Source of the DNA: Clostridium sp. MSJ-8 | Lineage (GTDB): Bacteria; Bacillota; Clostridia; Clostridiales; Clostridiaceae | Length of the DNA: 49,584 nt | Assembly (NCBI RefSeq): GCF_018918325.1 | Contig: NZ_JAHLQH010000008.1 | Location: 1-49,584, forward strand | Direction of reading: 5' to 3' | In this document: positions 25,348 through 34,336 of the stretch, in pieces | Position numbering within the stretch: position 1 is the stretch's first letter | Layout of the letters: each line of letters opens with the position of its first letter | Program-made: the position numbers and the translations under genes | Notes under the pieces: model-generated | The model's database searches: none | Seen by the model: the letters and a program-made list of their open reading frames with translations, nothing else | What the model was told of the DNA's origin: nothing

Positions 25348-25902
25348 ATGAATTGGCTTTTATATGTTATATTTAATTTTATATTATATTCATTTTTTGG
25401 ATGGATTATAGAACATAGTTATTCACTAGTGACAACAGGGAACTTTAAGGATGCAGGTTTTTTAAGTATACCATTTAAACCTATGTATGGATTAGCTATG
25501 TGTATACTTATATATTGTAGATATAAGCTTAATATAAGTAATGGATTCTTTATATTATTGTGTATACTTATTCCAACAGCAGTAGAATATATAAGTGGCT
25601 TTGTTCTTAAGAGATACTTTAATGAGATATATTGGAATTATAAACATATACCATTTAATTTTAATGGACTTATATGTATTAGGTTTTCTATATACTGGAG
25701 TATATTATCTTATATAGTAGTTAGTTTTGTTCAACCTATAATTATGAGGGTATATAATAGGAATGTAGTATTGCTAGAAGTTATTTCTGTAATTCTTCTA
25801 TTATATATATTATTTAGTTTTGTACATAAACTAAACAATACAGATTTTGAGATGGTGAGACGGGTGAATAATAGTAAAATTCACTACAAATACAGACAAT
25901 AA
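25348..25902 (+). CDS. CmpB-like (putative ABC-transporter type IV) membrane protein
   Basis: 184 residues with about five hydrophobic helices. The conserved N-terminal FFGWIIEHSYSLVTTGNFKD, with GFL and PFKPMYGLA afterwards, and a later FNFNGLICIRFSIYWS match the PF06541 family, described as putative ABC-transporter type IV or CmpB but without a proven function. AGGAGG precedes the ATG. No ABC ATPase gene is adjacent. It might share a transcript with the SDR before it. Confidence 0.72.
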   Translation: MNWLLYVIFNFILYSFFGWIIEHSYSLVTTGNFKDAGFLSIPFKPMYGLAMCILIYCRYKLNISNGFFILLCILIPTAVEYISGFVLKRYFNEIYWNYKHIPFNFNGLICIRFSIYWSILSYIVVSFVQPIIMRVYNRNVVLLEVISVILLLYILFSFVHKLNNTDFEMVRRVNNSKIHYKYRQ

Positions 25903-26017
25903 ACTTTATTATATTGTATATATAGATAAATAATTTATAAAACTAATTTTTTTCTTGACAGTATATGATGTCTTAATTAAAATATTAGTTAAGGTAAAAT
26001 TTTATAAGAATTTAATC

Positions 26018-26060
26018 AGGATACTTTAAATTGGTCCAGAGAGGCCAGAAAGGAGTCTAT
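26018..26060 (+). promoter_or_regulatory. PyrR-binding RNA element upstream of carAB
   Basis: GGTCCAGAGAGGCC at 26033-26046 followed by AGAAAGGAG is the signature of the PyrR binding loop (family consensus AGUCCAGAGAGGCU then AAGG). In Firmicutes PyrR with UMP or UTP stabilises this hairpin and lowers expression of pyrimidine genes. Here carAB lie just downstream. The AAAGGAG of the element (26049-26055) also serves as a Shine-Dalgarno sequence nine bases before a short open frame. Confidence 0.85.
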
Positions 26061-26064
26061 AACT

Positions 26065-26178
26065 ATGTTTTTAACAATGAATACAAAAACATTAGGTTTT
26101 TATTATGCACAAGAATTTAATAATGATAATTTTATAGATAATCGGATAGTAGAGGGATTAGATTTTATTTCTATTTAA
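26065..26178 (+). CDS. Possible 37-aa leader peptide in the pyr leader
   Basis: ATG nine bases after AAAGGAG. The peptide begins MFLTMNTKTLGFYYAQEF and ends RIVEGLDFISI. It resembles no protein and need not have a function of its own. The important point is position: its ribosome binding site belongs to the PyrR element, its last 11 codons run through the left arm of the terminator, and its stop codon is the first triplet of the right arm. Ribosomes reading it would keep the terminator from forming. The frame could be fortuitous. Confidence 0.4.
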   Translation: MFLTMNTKTLGFYYAQEFNNDNFIDNRIVEGLDFISI

Positions 26179-26201
26179 TCTCTTTAGTATCCTTTTCTTT
26201 T
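26144..26201 (+). terminator. Leader terminator before carA (attenuator)
   Basis: GGATAGTAGAGGGATTA at 26144-26160 pairs with TAATCTCTTTAGTATCC at 26176-26192 (16 of 17 positions, some G-U). The T-rich tract TTTTCTTTT follows. It lies between the PyrR element and carA, as expected of a pyrimidine attenuator. Confidence 0.75.
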
Positions 26202-26268
26202 AGGGAAAATAGAAAAATTACCAATTTAAATTAATTAATATCGAATATAAAAATTTAGGAGGATAATC

Positions 26269-27321
26269 ATGAAGGCAAAGCTTGTTTTAGAAAATGGTGT
26301 AGTTTTTGAAGGTAAAGCATTTGGATATTTAAAAGATAGTGTTGGGGAAGTTGTTTTTACAACTGGTATGACAGGATATCAAGAAGTATTAACAGATCCA
26401 TCATATTATGGACAAATAGTAACTATGACATATCCATTGATAGGAAACTACGGAATTAATCTTGAAGATATGGAATCAAAGGGTGGCCCAAAGGTAAAAG
26501 GCTTTATAGTTAGAGAAAAATGTGATCTACCTAATAACTTTAGATGCGAATTAGAGTTAGAAACTTTCTTAAAAGCTCATAAGATAGTAGGATTAGAAGG
26601 AATAGATACAAGAGCATTAACTAAGATATTAAGAAATTCAGGAACAATGAGGGGAATAATTGTTGTTGAAGATTTAGATGATGAAGATATCAAGAAAAAG
26701 ATACAAGCTTATTCTAATAAAGATGCAGTAATGAATGTAACAACAAAAGAAAAGTATGTTATAGATGGCCCAGGAAAAAATGTAGCAGTAATGGATTTTG
26801 GTATTAAGACAAATATATTGAGATGCTTCCAAAAGAGAGGATGTAAGTTAACAGTATTCCCTGCAACAGCAACAGCAGAAGAAATACTTGAAATAAATCC
26901 AGACTTGGTATTCTTATCAAATGGACCTGGAGATCCAACTGACATACCAGAAGCAATAGAAAACATCAAAAAGTTAATAGGCAAAAAACCTATAACAGGA
27001 ATATGTTTAGGACATCAATTATTGTCTCTAGCTTTAGGTGGAAAAACTTCTAAACTTAAATTCGGACATAGAGGATGCAACCATCCAGTTAAAGATTTAG
27101 AAACAAACAGAGTAGCAATTACTTCACAAAACCATGGATACGTAGTTGAAGAATTACCAGATGATGTTGTTGTAACTCATATCAATATAAATGATGGTAC
27201 AGTAGAAGGAATGAAGCATAAAGAATTACCAATATTCTCAGTACAATTCCACCCAGAAGCAAGTGCTGGACCAAGAGATTGTGAATACATTTTTGATAAA
27301 TTTATAGAATATGCGTTATAG
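26269..27321 (+). CDS. carA: Carbamoyl-phosphate synthase small subunit
   Basis: Glutaminase subunit that supplies ammonia through a tunnel to the large subunit. The C-terminal class I amidotransferase has GICLGHQLLSLALGG with nucleophile Cys246 and the triad partners His328 and Glu330 in QFHPEAS. The N-terminal CPSase half has the GYQEVLTDPSYYGQIVTM motif. Length 350 is standard. AGGAGG lies eight bases before the ATG. It is followed 13 bases later by carB. Expression should respond to pyrimidines through the PyrR leader upstream; no arginine-specific site was seen. Confidence 0.97.
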   Translation: MKAKLVLENGVVFEGKAFGYLKDSVGEVVFTTGMTGYQEVLTDPSYYGQIVTMTYPLIGNYGINLEDMESKGGPKVKGFIVREKCDLPNNFRCELELETFLKAHKIVGLEGIDTRALTKILRNSGTMRGIIVVEDLDDEDIKKKIQAYSNKDAVMNVTTKEKYVIDGPGKNVAVMDFGIKTNILRCFQKRGCKLTVFPATATAEEILEINPDLVFLSNGPGDPTDIPEAIENIKKLIGKKPITGICLGHQLLSLALGGKTSKLKFGHRGCNHPVKDLETNRVAITSQNHGYVVEELPDDVVVTHININDGTVEGMKHKELPIFSVQFHPEASAGPRDCEYIFDKFIEYAL

Positions 27322-27334
27322 GAGGTAGTTAAGG

Positions 27335-30300
27335 ATGCCATTAAGAAATGATATAAAGAAAGTTTTAGTAATAGGATCAGGTCCAATAGTAATAGGTCAA
27401 GCTGCAGAATTTGATTACTCAGGAACTCAAGCTTGTCAAGCATTAAAGGATGAAGGAATAGAAGTTGTCTTAGTTAACTCTAATCCAGCAACTATAATGA
27501 CAGATAAAGAAATTGCAGATAAGATATATATAGAACCATTAACATTAGAATTTGTTGAAAAAGTAATAGCAAAAGAAAGACCAGATAGCTTATTAGCAGG
27601 AATGGGTGGTCAAACAGGACTTAACCTAGCTGTTGAATTATATGATAATGGAATATTAGATAAATATAATGTAAAAGTAATAGGTACTTCAATTGAATCT
27701 ATAAAAGAAGGAGAAGACAGAGAGTTATTCAGAGATATGATGAACAGAATAAATGAACCTGTTATCGAATCTGAAATAATAACTGATATGGAAGCTGGAT
27801 TAGCATATGCTAGTAAAATAGGTTATCCAGTAATAGTAAGACCTGCTTATACACTAGGTGGTACTGGTGGTGGTATAGCTGATAATGAAGAAGAATTAAA
27901 AGTTATACTTGAATCAGGATTACAATTAAGTTCAATAGGTCAAGTACTTCTTGAAAAATCAGTTAAGGGTTGGAAAGAAGTAGAATATGAAGTTATGAGA
28001 GACTCATATGGAAACTGTATTACAGTATGTAATATGGAAAACATAGACCCAGTTGGTATTCATACAGGAGATAGTATAGTTGTTGCTCCGTCTCAAACAT
28101 TATCAGATAAAGAATATCAAATGTTAAGAACAGCATCTATAAACATAATTAATGCTGTAGGTATAGAAGGTGGATGTAATGTTCAATTTGCATTAAATCC
28201 AAATTCATTCCAATATGCAGTTATAGAAATTAATCCTAGAGTTTCTAGAAGTTCAGCACTAGCATCAAAAGCTACAGGATATCCAATAGCGAAGTTGGCT
28301 GCTAAAATAGCATTAGGATACGGATTAGATGAAATAAAGAATGCAGTTACTCAAAAAACATATGCTTGTTTCGAACCAGCATTAGACTATGTAGTATGTA
28401 AGATACCTAAATGGCCATTTGATAAATTCTTTGAAGCTGATAGAGAATTAGGAACTAAGATGATGGCAACAGGAGAAGTAATGGCTATAGGTGCTAACTT
28501 AGAGCAAGCATTACTAAAGGGTATAAGAAGTCTAGAAATAGGCAAATATTCATTAGACCATCCTAAGTTTAAAGAATTAAGTATGGCTGAGCTAAAAGCA
28601 AGAGTAGTTGCTCCAGATGATGAAAGATTATTTGCTCTAGCAGAGATGTTAAGAAGAGATTATAGAGTAGATAAAGTTGCGAAGATAACTGGAATAGATA
28701 TATTCTTTATAGAAAAATTCAAATGGATAGTTGAAGAAGAACAAAGATTAAAGCTAAGCAAGATAGAAGACCTTGATAAAGAATGGTTACACAACTTAAA
28801 GAGAAAAGGATTCTCAGATAAAGCGATAGCTGATATGTTAAAGGTATGTCCAGAAGATATAAATAGATTAAGAGATATATGGAACATAAAACCTTCATAT
28901 AAAATGGTTGATACATGTGCAGGAGAATTCGAAGCATTATCACCATATTATTATTCAACATACGAAGAATATGATGAAGTAGAAGTATCAAACAATAAAA
29001 AGGTAATAGTTATAGGATCAGGTCCTATAAGAATAGGTCAAGGTATAGAATTCGATTATGCATCAGTACATTGTGTAATGGCATTAAAGAGACTAGGAAT
29101 TGAAACAATAATAGTTAATAATAACCCAGAAACAGTAAGTACAGACTTTAATATATCAGATAAGTTATACTTTGAACCATTAACAGAAGAAGATGTATTA
29201 AGTATAATAGAAAAAGAAAAACCAGACGGAGTTATATTACAATTCGGTGGTCAAACAGCTATAAAACTTGCTAACTTCTTAAAAGAAAAGAATATACCTA
29301 CATTAGGAACTACAGCAGATCAAATAGATATGGCTGAAGATAGAGAAAAATTCGATGAATTGTTAGAAAAATTAGGAATATCAAGACCAAAGGGTAAAGG
29401 TGTATGGTCTCTTGAAGAAGGATTAGATGAAGCAAGAAGATTAGGATTCCCAGTACTTGTAAGACCTTCATATGTTATAGGTGGTCAAGGTATGGAAATA
29501 ACTCATGATGAAGAAGAGTTAACTTATTATCTAGAAAATGCATTTGCAAAGGATAAAAAGAATCCAATACTTATAGATAAATACTTAATGGGTAGAGAAA
29601 TTGAAGTAGATGCTATATCTGATGGAGAAAATGTATTAATTCCAGGAGTTATGGAACACTTAGAAAGAGCAGGAGTTCACTCAGGAGATAGTGTTACTAT
29701 GTATCCAAGCCAAAATATTTCAAAAGAAATAAAGGCAAAGGTTCTAGAATATACTAAGAACTTAGCATTAGAAATAGGAATAAAGGGTATGATAAATATC
29801 CAATTCATTGAATATGAAAACCAATTATATGTAATAGAAGTTAATCCAAGAGCTTCAAGAACAGTTCCTTATATAAGTAAAGTAAGTGGAGTTCCAATAG
29901 TTGATATAGCAACTAAGGTAATGCTTGGAGAAAAATTAGTTAATTTAGGATATGGAGTAGATATATACAAAGAACCAGATATAGTAGCAGTAAAGGTTCC
30001 TGTATTCTCAACTCAAAAATTACCAAATGTTGAAGTATCATTAGGACCAGAAATGAGATCTACAGGAGAAGTATTAGGAGTAGGTAGAAATGTTTATGAA
30101 GCATTATACAAGGGCTTTGTAGCAGCAGGAATGATGCCTAAGAAAGGTAAGATATTAGCAACTATCAAGAAACATGATAAACAAGAATTCTTACCAATAG
30201 CTGTTAAACTAGCTAATTTAGGATATGAATTTATAGCTACAGAAGGAACTTATAACCTATTAAAAGAAGCTGGGGTTGAAAAAGTAGAAAAGGTTAGAAG

Positions 30301-30550
30301 ATTAGAAGAAGAAAGCCCTAACATATTAGATGTAATTATGAATCAAGAAGTTGAATTAGTAGTTAATACTCCAACTAAAGCTAACGATTCAACTAGAGAT
30401 GGATTCTTAATAAGAAGAGAAGCTGTTGAAAGAAATATAGGAGTAATTACAGCAATAGATACTTTCAGAGCAATAGTAGAAGTAAAAGACAGAGGATTAG
30501 AAACTAAAGAAGATTTAGAAGTATTCGATATGGGTTCAGCAGTTAAGTAA
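27335..30550 (+). CDS. carB: Carbamoyl-phosphate synthase large subunit
   Basis: Makes carbamoyl phosphate from ammonia, bicarbonate and two ATP for the pyrimidine and arginine routes. At 1071 residues it carries both duplicated halves: each begins with a similar GSGP motif ([19 protein letters not shown] and [19 protein letters not shown]) and holds an ATP-grasp domain (the first with [14 protein letters not shown], the second [13 protein letters not shown]). An oligomerisation region separates them, and an MGS-like allosteric domain ends the protein (from about 935). All expected segments are intact. It follows carA closely and ends at a strong terminator, so carAB form the whole operon here. 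Confidence 0.97.
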   Translation: MPLRNDIKKVLVIGSGPIVIGQAAEFDYSGTQACQALKDEGIEVVLVNSNPATIMTDKEIADKIYIEPLTLEFVEKVIAKERPDSLLAGMGGQTGLNLAVELYDNGILDKYNVKVIGTSIESIKEGEDRELFRDMMNRINEPVIESEIITDMEAGLAYASKIGYPVIVRPAYTLGGTGGGIADNEEELKVILESGLQLSSIGQVLLEKSVKGWKEVEYEVMRDSYGNCITVCNMENIDPVGIHTGDSIVVAPSQTLSDKEYQMLRTASINIINAVGIEGGCNVQFALNPNSFQYAVIEINPRVSRSSALASKATGYPIAKLAAKIALGYGLDEIKNAVTQKTYACFEPALDYVVCKIPKWPFDKFFEADRELGTKMMATGEVMAIGANLEQALLKGIRSLEIGKYSLDHPKFKELSMAELKARVVAPDDERLFALAEMLRRDYRVDKVAKITGIDIFFIEKFKWIVEEEQRLKLSKIEDLDKEWLHNLKRKGFSDKAIADMLKVCPEDINRLRDIWNIKPSYKMVDTCAGEFEALSPYYYSTYEEYDEVEVSNNKKVIVIGSGPIRIGQGIEFDYASVHCVMALKRLGIETIIVNNNPETVSTDFNISDKLYFEPLTEEDVLSIIEKEKPDGVILQFGGQTAIKLANFLKEKNIPTLGTTADQIDMAEDREKFDELLEKLGISRPKGKGVWSLEEGLDEARRLGFPVLVRPSYVIGGQGMEITHDEEELTYYLENAFAKDKKNPILIDKYLMGREIEVDAISDGENVLIPGVMEHLERAGVHSGDSVTMYPSQNISKEIKAKVLEYTKNLALEIGIKGMINIQFIEYENQLYVIEVNPRASRTVPYISKVSGVPIVDIATKVMLGEKLVNLGYGVDIYKEPDIVAVKVPVFSTQKLPNVEVSLGPEMRSTGEVLGVGRNVYEALYKGFVAAGMMPKKGKILATIKKHDKQEFLPIAVKLANLGYEFIATEGTYNLLKEAGVEKVEKVRRLEEESPNILDVIMNQEVELVVNTPTKANDSTRDGFLIRREAVERNIGVITAIDTFRAIVEVKDRGLETKEDLEVFDMGSAVK

Positions 30551-30565
30551 TTGTAGAAATATAAT

Positions 30566-30621
30566 AAACATCGTAGAACAAAAGTAGAAAATTACTACTT
30601 TTTGTTCTACGATGTTTTTTT
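30566..30621 (+). terminator. Terminator of carAB
   Basis: A stem of about 22 bp: AAACATCGTAGAACAAAAGTAG against CTACTTTTTGTTCTACGATG, followed by a run of T. Confidence 0.92.
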
Positions 30622-30744
30622 ATATCTTAAAATAAGAAACGAAAATTATTGCAAAGAAATAGTGTAAAGAATTATAATTAACATAATAAGTAAATAAAGT
30701 AATTAAATTCAAGAGTAAGTTTTCCATAATATTTTTCATGTTAT

Positions 30745-30788
30745 AGAACAAAGTCATAAGGTGACTATGGAATCTTAGATTTTGTTTG
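30745..30788 (+). other. Weakly structured stretch resembling the 31574-31636 element
   Basis: AGAACAAAGTCATAAGG, a small hairpin AGTCA-TAAGG-TGACT, and a closing GATTTTGTTT resemble the order of blocks AGAAC, GTCATAAGG and GATTTTGTTCT at 31574-31636. The middle differs. TTCCATA at 30722 can also pair with TATGGAA at 30766. The rest of 30622-30942 shows nothing recognisable. Confidence 0.3.
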
Positions 30789-30942
30789 GTAATTATATGA
30801 TGTGTCCTAAAACATGTTTGAGATTATATAAGTACTATATATTAAAAAGTATATATTATAGGGAATATTTTTGAAGTTTAATAAGTATAATTAAATAGCT
30901 TTCAAATAATAGAGAAATAATTAAAAAGAAATATCAAGTATA

Positions 30943-30994
30943 TTGACATACAAACAAATGTTCTCTATAATTTATTATAACAAACAAATGTTCG
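30943..30994 (+). promoter_or_regulatory. Consensus promoter overlapped by two SOS-like boxes
   Basis: TTGACA at 30943-30948 and TATAAT at 30966-30971 with 17 bases between: a perfect sigma-A promoter. CAAACAAATGTTCT sits in the spacer (30951-30964) and CAAACAAATGTTCG just downstream (30981-30994), exactly 30 bases apart. Both resemble the Gram-positive LexA box CGAAC-N4-GTTCG with a change in the left half. LexA or a related repressor is the likely regulator. Confidence 0.65.
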
Positions 30995-31009
30995 ATTGGA
31001 GGAATAAAA

Positions 31010-31339
31010 ATGGGTAATGATGTATTTGTAAAATTAAACGTAAAAAATATAGGTGAGATAAGAAGTTTAATAGTAGATAAGCAAGTTGCTGGATTAAGAT
31101 ATGATGAGAGATATTTGATGTGTGCAGGAAAATATGATAAGAGTGGATGGACTATTGTATTCAAGGCTAAAGATTACAAGGAAGCTGAATATATTATAGA
31201 ACATACATCAATGCATTTAAACAAGAATGAATCTGTAATTAATAATAATATTACTACAAGTGATGAATTAGATATAAGTATAACTAAGAAGTTTAAGAAT
31301 AGAAGCAGCAACATAATACAATCAGTATATGCAAGTTAA
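31010..31339 (+). CDS. Hypothetical protein, 109 aa, probably damage-inducible
   Basis: I do not recognise the family. The protein is soluble; residues 1-70 look like a small alpha/beta fold (MGNDVFVKLNVKNIGEIRSL, DKSGWTIVFKAKDYKEAEYI), followed by a polar Asn- and Ser-rich tail. Neither a signal peptide nor a LysM domain is seen, so it is not a YneA-type division inhibitor. TTGGAGG precedes the ATG. The two LexA-like boxes over its promoter point to induction during DNA damage, which is inference. It is a single-gene unit with its own promoter and terminator. Confidence 0.65.
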   Translation: MGNDVFVKLNVKNIGEIRSLIVDKQVAGLRYDERYLMCAGKYDKSGWTIVFKAKDYKEAEYIIEHTSMHLNKNESVINNNITTSDELDISITKKFKNRSSNIIQSVYAS

Positions 31340-31397
31340 GGTTCTTGTGATAATTATAAAGTTACCCATTTTAGATATACAGAGATAATTATCTAAT

Positions 31398-31437
31398 AAA
31401 CGTAATAGGTACATAATATCCTATTACGTTTTTTTTA
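31398..31437 (+). terminator. Terminator of the SOS-like gene
   Basis: AAACGTAATAGG pairs perfectly with CCTATTACGTTT across a loop of 10, followed by a run of T. Confidence 0.9.
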
Positions 31438-31573
31438 CTCTTTAAGAAATTATATTTTGTTTGTAATTTGGAATAAGTATTTTAGATTTAATGTTTAAGT
31501 AATGTTAGAGCATACTGCCTAAAGGGTATAAAAAGAAAAATAGTGCTATGGGAGAATTCAAAAAAACAGTTTT

Positions 31574-31636
31574 AGAACTTGTCATAAGGCTCTAGCAAAA
31601 TCTAACACTCCAGAGTCGCCTTGACGATTTTGTTCT
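31574..31636 (+). ncRNA. Candidate structured RNA (pseudoknot-like) upstream of murI
   Basis: The stem GTCATAAGGCTCT (31581-31593) pairs with AGAGTCGCCTTGAC (31612-31625), with one unpaired T and small interior irregularities. Its loop contains CAAAATC (31596-31602), which is complementary to GATTTTG (31626-31632) directly after the stem; this is the geometry of an H-type pseudoknot. An outer pair AGAAC/GTTCT (31574-31578, 31632-31636) partly competes with it. The element lies about 110 bases before murI. I do not recognise it as a known riboswitch class. The rest of 31438-31747 has a possible weak stem near 31507-31560. Confidence 0.45.
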
Positions 31637-31747
31637 GTATGTAAATTAAAGAATAATATAAGAATATTAATGTAAATATGTATAGATTTATTCTATATAA
31701 AGAGATAAAATAATTATTAGATGAAATAAAGATGGAGGCGGTATCTT

Positions 31748-32521
31748 TTGGATAAGAGAAATATGCCTATAGGTTTTTTCGATTCAGGAGTTGGTGGTTT
31801 AAGTGTGTTAAGAGAAGCACTTAAGATAATGCCAAATGAAAATTATATATATTTTGGAGATTCGATTAATGCTCCTTATGGAATAAAAGATGTAGAAACC
31901 GTGAAGGAACTTACATACAAAGCAGTTAATTTTTTATTAGAAAAGGGAGCGAAAGCATTAGTTATAGCTTGCAATACTGCTACTAGTGCGGCAGTTGCAG
32001 CTCTTAGAATAGATTACCCAGATATACCTATAGTAGGAATAGAGCCAGCTGTAAAACCAGCTGTTGAACTAAATACAAATAAATCTATAATAATAATGGC
32101 AACACCTATGACTATAAAAGAAAAGAAGTTCAATAGATTAATGGATAGATTTAAGGATAGAGCAGACATAATACCTATGCCTTGTGCAGGTCTTATGGAA
32201 TTTATAGAAAATGATAAACTAGATACTCCAGAACTTAAAGAATATATTAGAGAAAAGTTTCAGAGTTATAATGCAAGTGATATAGGAGCTATTGTACTAG
32301 GTTGCACACATTATCCATTTATAAGAGAAACTATCAGTGAAGTTATAGGAAAAGATATACCAATAATAGATGGTGGTTATGGAACATGTAATGAACTTAG
32401 AAGAAGATTAGAAAAAGCAGATCTTGTTAATAATAGTAACGAAGGTGGAAGTATTACTATCTATAATTCTATAGAAGGTAAGGAAATAATAGATAAGTGT
32501 AATAGATTATTATCATTATAA
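31748..32521 (+). CDS. murI: Glutamate racemase
   Basis: Makes D-glutamate for peptidoglycan by a two-cysteine, cofactor-free mechanism. The two catalytic Cys lie in VIACNTATSAA and VLGCTHYPFI; FFDSGVGGLSV is the N-terminal signature, and GDSINAPYG follows. Length 257 is typical. I keep the TTG start because GGAGG (31734-31738) lies nine bases upstream of it, while the next ATG is 15 bases further. Fifteen bases downstream begins the DUF3783 gene, and the XRE/S24-like and cyclophilin genes follow on the same strand, so a loose operon is probable. Confidence 0.94.
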   Translation: MDKRNMPIGFFDSGVGGLSVLREALKIMPNENYIYFGDSINAPYGIKDVETVKELTYKAVNFLLEKGAKALVIACNTATSAAVAALRIDYPDIPIVGIEPAVKPAVELNTNKSIIIMATPMTIKEKKFNRLMDRFKDRADIIPMPCAGLMEFIENDKLDTPELKEYIREKFQSYNASDIGAIVLGCTHYPFIRETISEVIGKDIPIIDGGYGTCNELRRRLEKADLVNNSNEGGSITIYNSIEGKEIIDKCNRLLSL

Positions 32522-32536
32522 GAAGGAGAATAATAT

Positions 32537-32887
32537 ATGTTTAATAAAACTAGATGTGTACTGACTTATGGATTCTCAGAAGGTGAGATAAAGAAACTTA
32601 AGATATACCTATCAGGTGTTAAAAGTGTTAATAATTCTATGTTAGATATGACATTACAAGATTTAATAGATAGTGATGGAGCAGAAGATAGTGTAGAATG
32701 TTCAGATAAGAAGATAGCTGTATTCAATGGCTATTCTGACCATGATATAAGAGGCGCTGTTAAGAAGTTAAGAAGTACATTTCCAGGAATTATTCTAGCG
32801 GTAGTTACAGATATTTCAGCGAAATGGACATTTAATGTATTAACTGAACATTTGCTTCAAGAAAGAGAATTAGAACAAGGAAGATAA
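32537..32887 (+). CDS. DUF3783 family protein, 116 aa
   Basis: Small soluble protein with the pattern of DUF3783: an N-terminal TYGFSEGEIKKLKIYL, a middle acidic stretch and VVTDISAKWTFNVLTEHL at the end. The family is clostridial and of unknown function. AGAAGGAG lies before the ATG, and the gene follows murI by 15 bases. No metal or nucleotide motif is visible. Confidence 0.7.
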   Translation: MFNKTRCVLTYGFSEGEIKKLKIYLSGVKSVNNSMLDMTLQDLIDSDGAEDSVECSDKKIAVFNGYSDHDIRGAVKKLRSTFPGIILAVVTDISAKWTFNVLTEHLLQERELEQGR

Positions 32888-32943
32888 AATAATTTAAGAA
32901 AGGATTACTGGTAACTTTATAACAGTAATAGGGAAAGATAGAT

Positions 32944-33639
32944 ATGAGTAGAGTAGGAGATACTATAAAAAGTGCAAGACTTAAGGCAGGGGTATCACAA
33001 AAGGTACTAGCAAAGAAATTAGGAGTTGCAGAAAAGTATATAAATGAAGTAGAAATGGGAAGAAGAGTAGTACCAGAGAACTTTATAGATAAAGCTGCAA
33101 AAGCTTTAAATGTTAACCTTAATGAGATAAGTATGGTAGTAACTGATGAAGCGTTAAAGGAAGAAGCAAAAAGAGAAGTTATAGAGAAAAAGAATACAGA
33201 AAAGAAGAAACAAGCAAGAGTTTTAGGAGAAACTTCAGAAGTATGGACAGAAGCATTTTCATCAGTACTAAAGAACGTAAGTATATATGATTATTCATTG
33301 AAGAAGGAATATGGTAGTAAGGAATTGGCTATACACTCAAATAAAGTAGAAGGTTATCCAGCAGATAAAGTACTATATCTAAAGATTCAAGATAATGATA
33401 TGTTAGGTTTTAGAATGTTAGAAGGAGATTTAGCTTTTGCACATATGGTAAAAGAGGTTGAAAACAATGCATTCTATCTATTAGAATATAAAGGTAAAAG
33501 AATAATAAGACAGGTAAAGCTATTAGGCAATTCTAGAGCATTATTAGTTAGCAATTCAGGAACAGTCTTAACTGAAACTATAGAACTTAATTCTATAAAG
33601 GTTATAGCTAAGATTGAAAGAATTGAAATAAATCTATAA
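32944..33639 (+). CDS. XRE-type regulator with degenerate S24 (LexA/CI-like) domain
   Basis: Residues 3-60 are a helix-turn-helix domain (IKSARLKAGVSQKVLAKKLG, then VAEKYINEVEMGRR). After a charged linker the C-terminal part, about 135-230, resembles the S24 peptidase fold of LexA and CI: LYLKIQDNDMLGFRMLEGDLAF aligns with the region holding the self-cleavage Ser, and KRIIRQVKLLG with that of the Lys. Here the Ser position reads Asp and the Lys position Arg, so self-cleavage is not expected. It is probably a stable DNA-binding regulator that senses another signal. It is in line with murI and the DUF3783 gene, and the cyclophilin gene begins 18 bases later. Confidence 0.75.
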   Translation: MSRVGDTIKSARLKAGVSQKVLAKKLGVAEKYINEVEMGRRVVPENFIDKAAKALNVNLNEISMVVTDEALKEEAKREVIEKKNTEKKKQARVLGETSEVWTEAFSSVLKNVSIYDYSLKKEYGSKELAIHSNKVEGYPADKVLYLKIQDNDMLGFRMLEGDLAFAHMVKEVENNAFYLLEYKGKRIIRQVKLLGNSRALLVSNSGTVLTETIELNSIKVIAKIERIEINL

Positions 33640-33657
33640 GTGAAAGGCGGAACAAGA

Positions 33658-34185
33658 ATGCAAAATCCAATAGTAACAATGACAATAAAGAATTTAGGAG
33701 AGATAAAGGCGGAATTATATCCAGAAGTAGCTCCTAATACAGTAAGAAATTTTATAGACTTAATAAATAGAGGATTTTATGATGGAATAATATTCCACAG
33801 AGTTATTCCAGGATTTATGATACAAGGTGGATGTCCAGAAGGTAATGGAACTGGTGGCCCTGGATATTCAATAAAAGGTGAATTCTCTAGAAATGGATTC
33901 AAGAATGATCTAAAACATACTAGAGGAGTATTATCAATGGCAAGAACAATGATTCCTGATTCAGCAGGAAGTCAATTCTTCATTATGGTAGCTGATGCTC
34001 CACATTTAGATGATCAATATGCATCTTTTGGTAAGGTAATAGAAGGAATGGAAGTTGCAGATAAGATAGTCTCTGCAAAAACTGATTATCAAGACAGACC
34101 TTATGAGGATCAAGTTATAGAAAAGATGACAGTAGAAACATTTGGTGAAAAATATGATGCACCAGAGATAATAGAAGAATTTTAA
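33658..34185 (+). CDS. Cyclophilin-type peptidyl-prolyl isomerase
   Basis: Catalyses cis-trans isomerisation of prolyl bonds to aid folding. A complete small cyclophilin of 175 residues: FHRVIPGFMIQGG with the catalytic Arg, GVLSMARTMIPDSAGSQFFI, LDDQYASFGKV with the conserved Phe/Gly. There is no signal peptide, so it acts in the cytoplasm. The ATG at 33658 fits the ribosome binding site AAAGGCGG; a GTG 18 bases upstream lies before that site. It ends the murI gene row; a large hairpin terminator follows. Confidence 0.93.
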   Translation: MQNPIVTMTIKNLGEIKAELYPEVAPNTVRNFIDLINRGFYDGIIFHRVIPGFMIQGGCPEGNGTGGPGYSIKGEFSRNGFKNDLKHTRGVLSMARTMIPDSAGSQFFIMVADAPHLDDQYASFGKVIEGMEVADKIVSAKTDYQDRPYEDQVIEKMTVETFGEKYDAPEIIEEF

Positions 34186-34257
34186 TAATTAGTATCAATA
34201 TTATATGTTTTCACAAATTGAATAATATCATTAGGAATTTCTAAGATAATAAAGATA

Positions 34258-34336
34258 GGTAAAGATCCCTAAGTGCTATAAACTCACTAAAGTTCAGACA
34301 GTATAGCATTTTGTCGGTGTCTTTACCATTTTTTAT
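34258..34336 (+). terminator. Large two-part terminator hairpin
   Basis: Outer stem GGTAAAGA/TCTTTACC and inner stem GTGCTATA/TATAGCAT are followed by six T. Confidence 0.75.

Noticed and set aside
30934..31164. Minus-strand frame over the SOS-like promoter
   Set aside because: It crosses a perfect promoter and the start of a gene with a good ribosome site; no own ribosome site.
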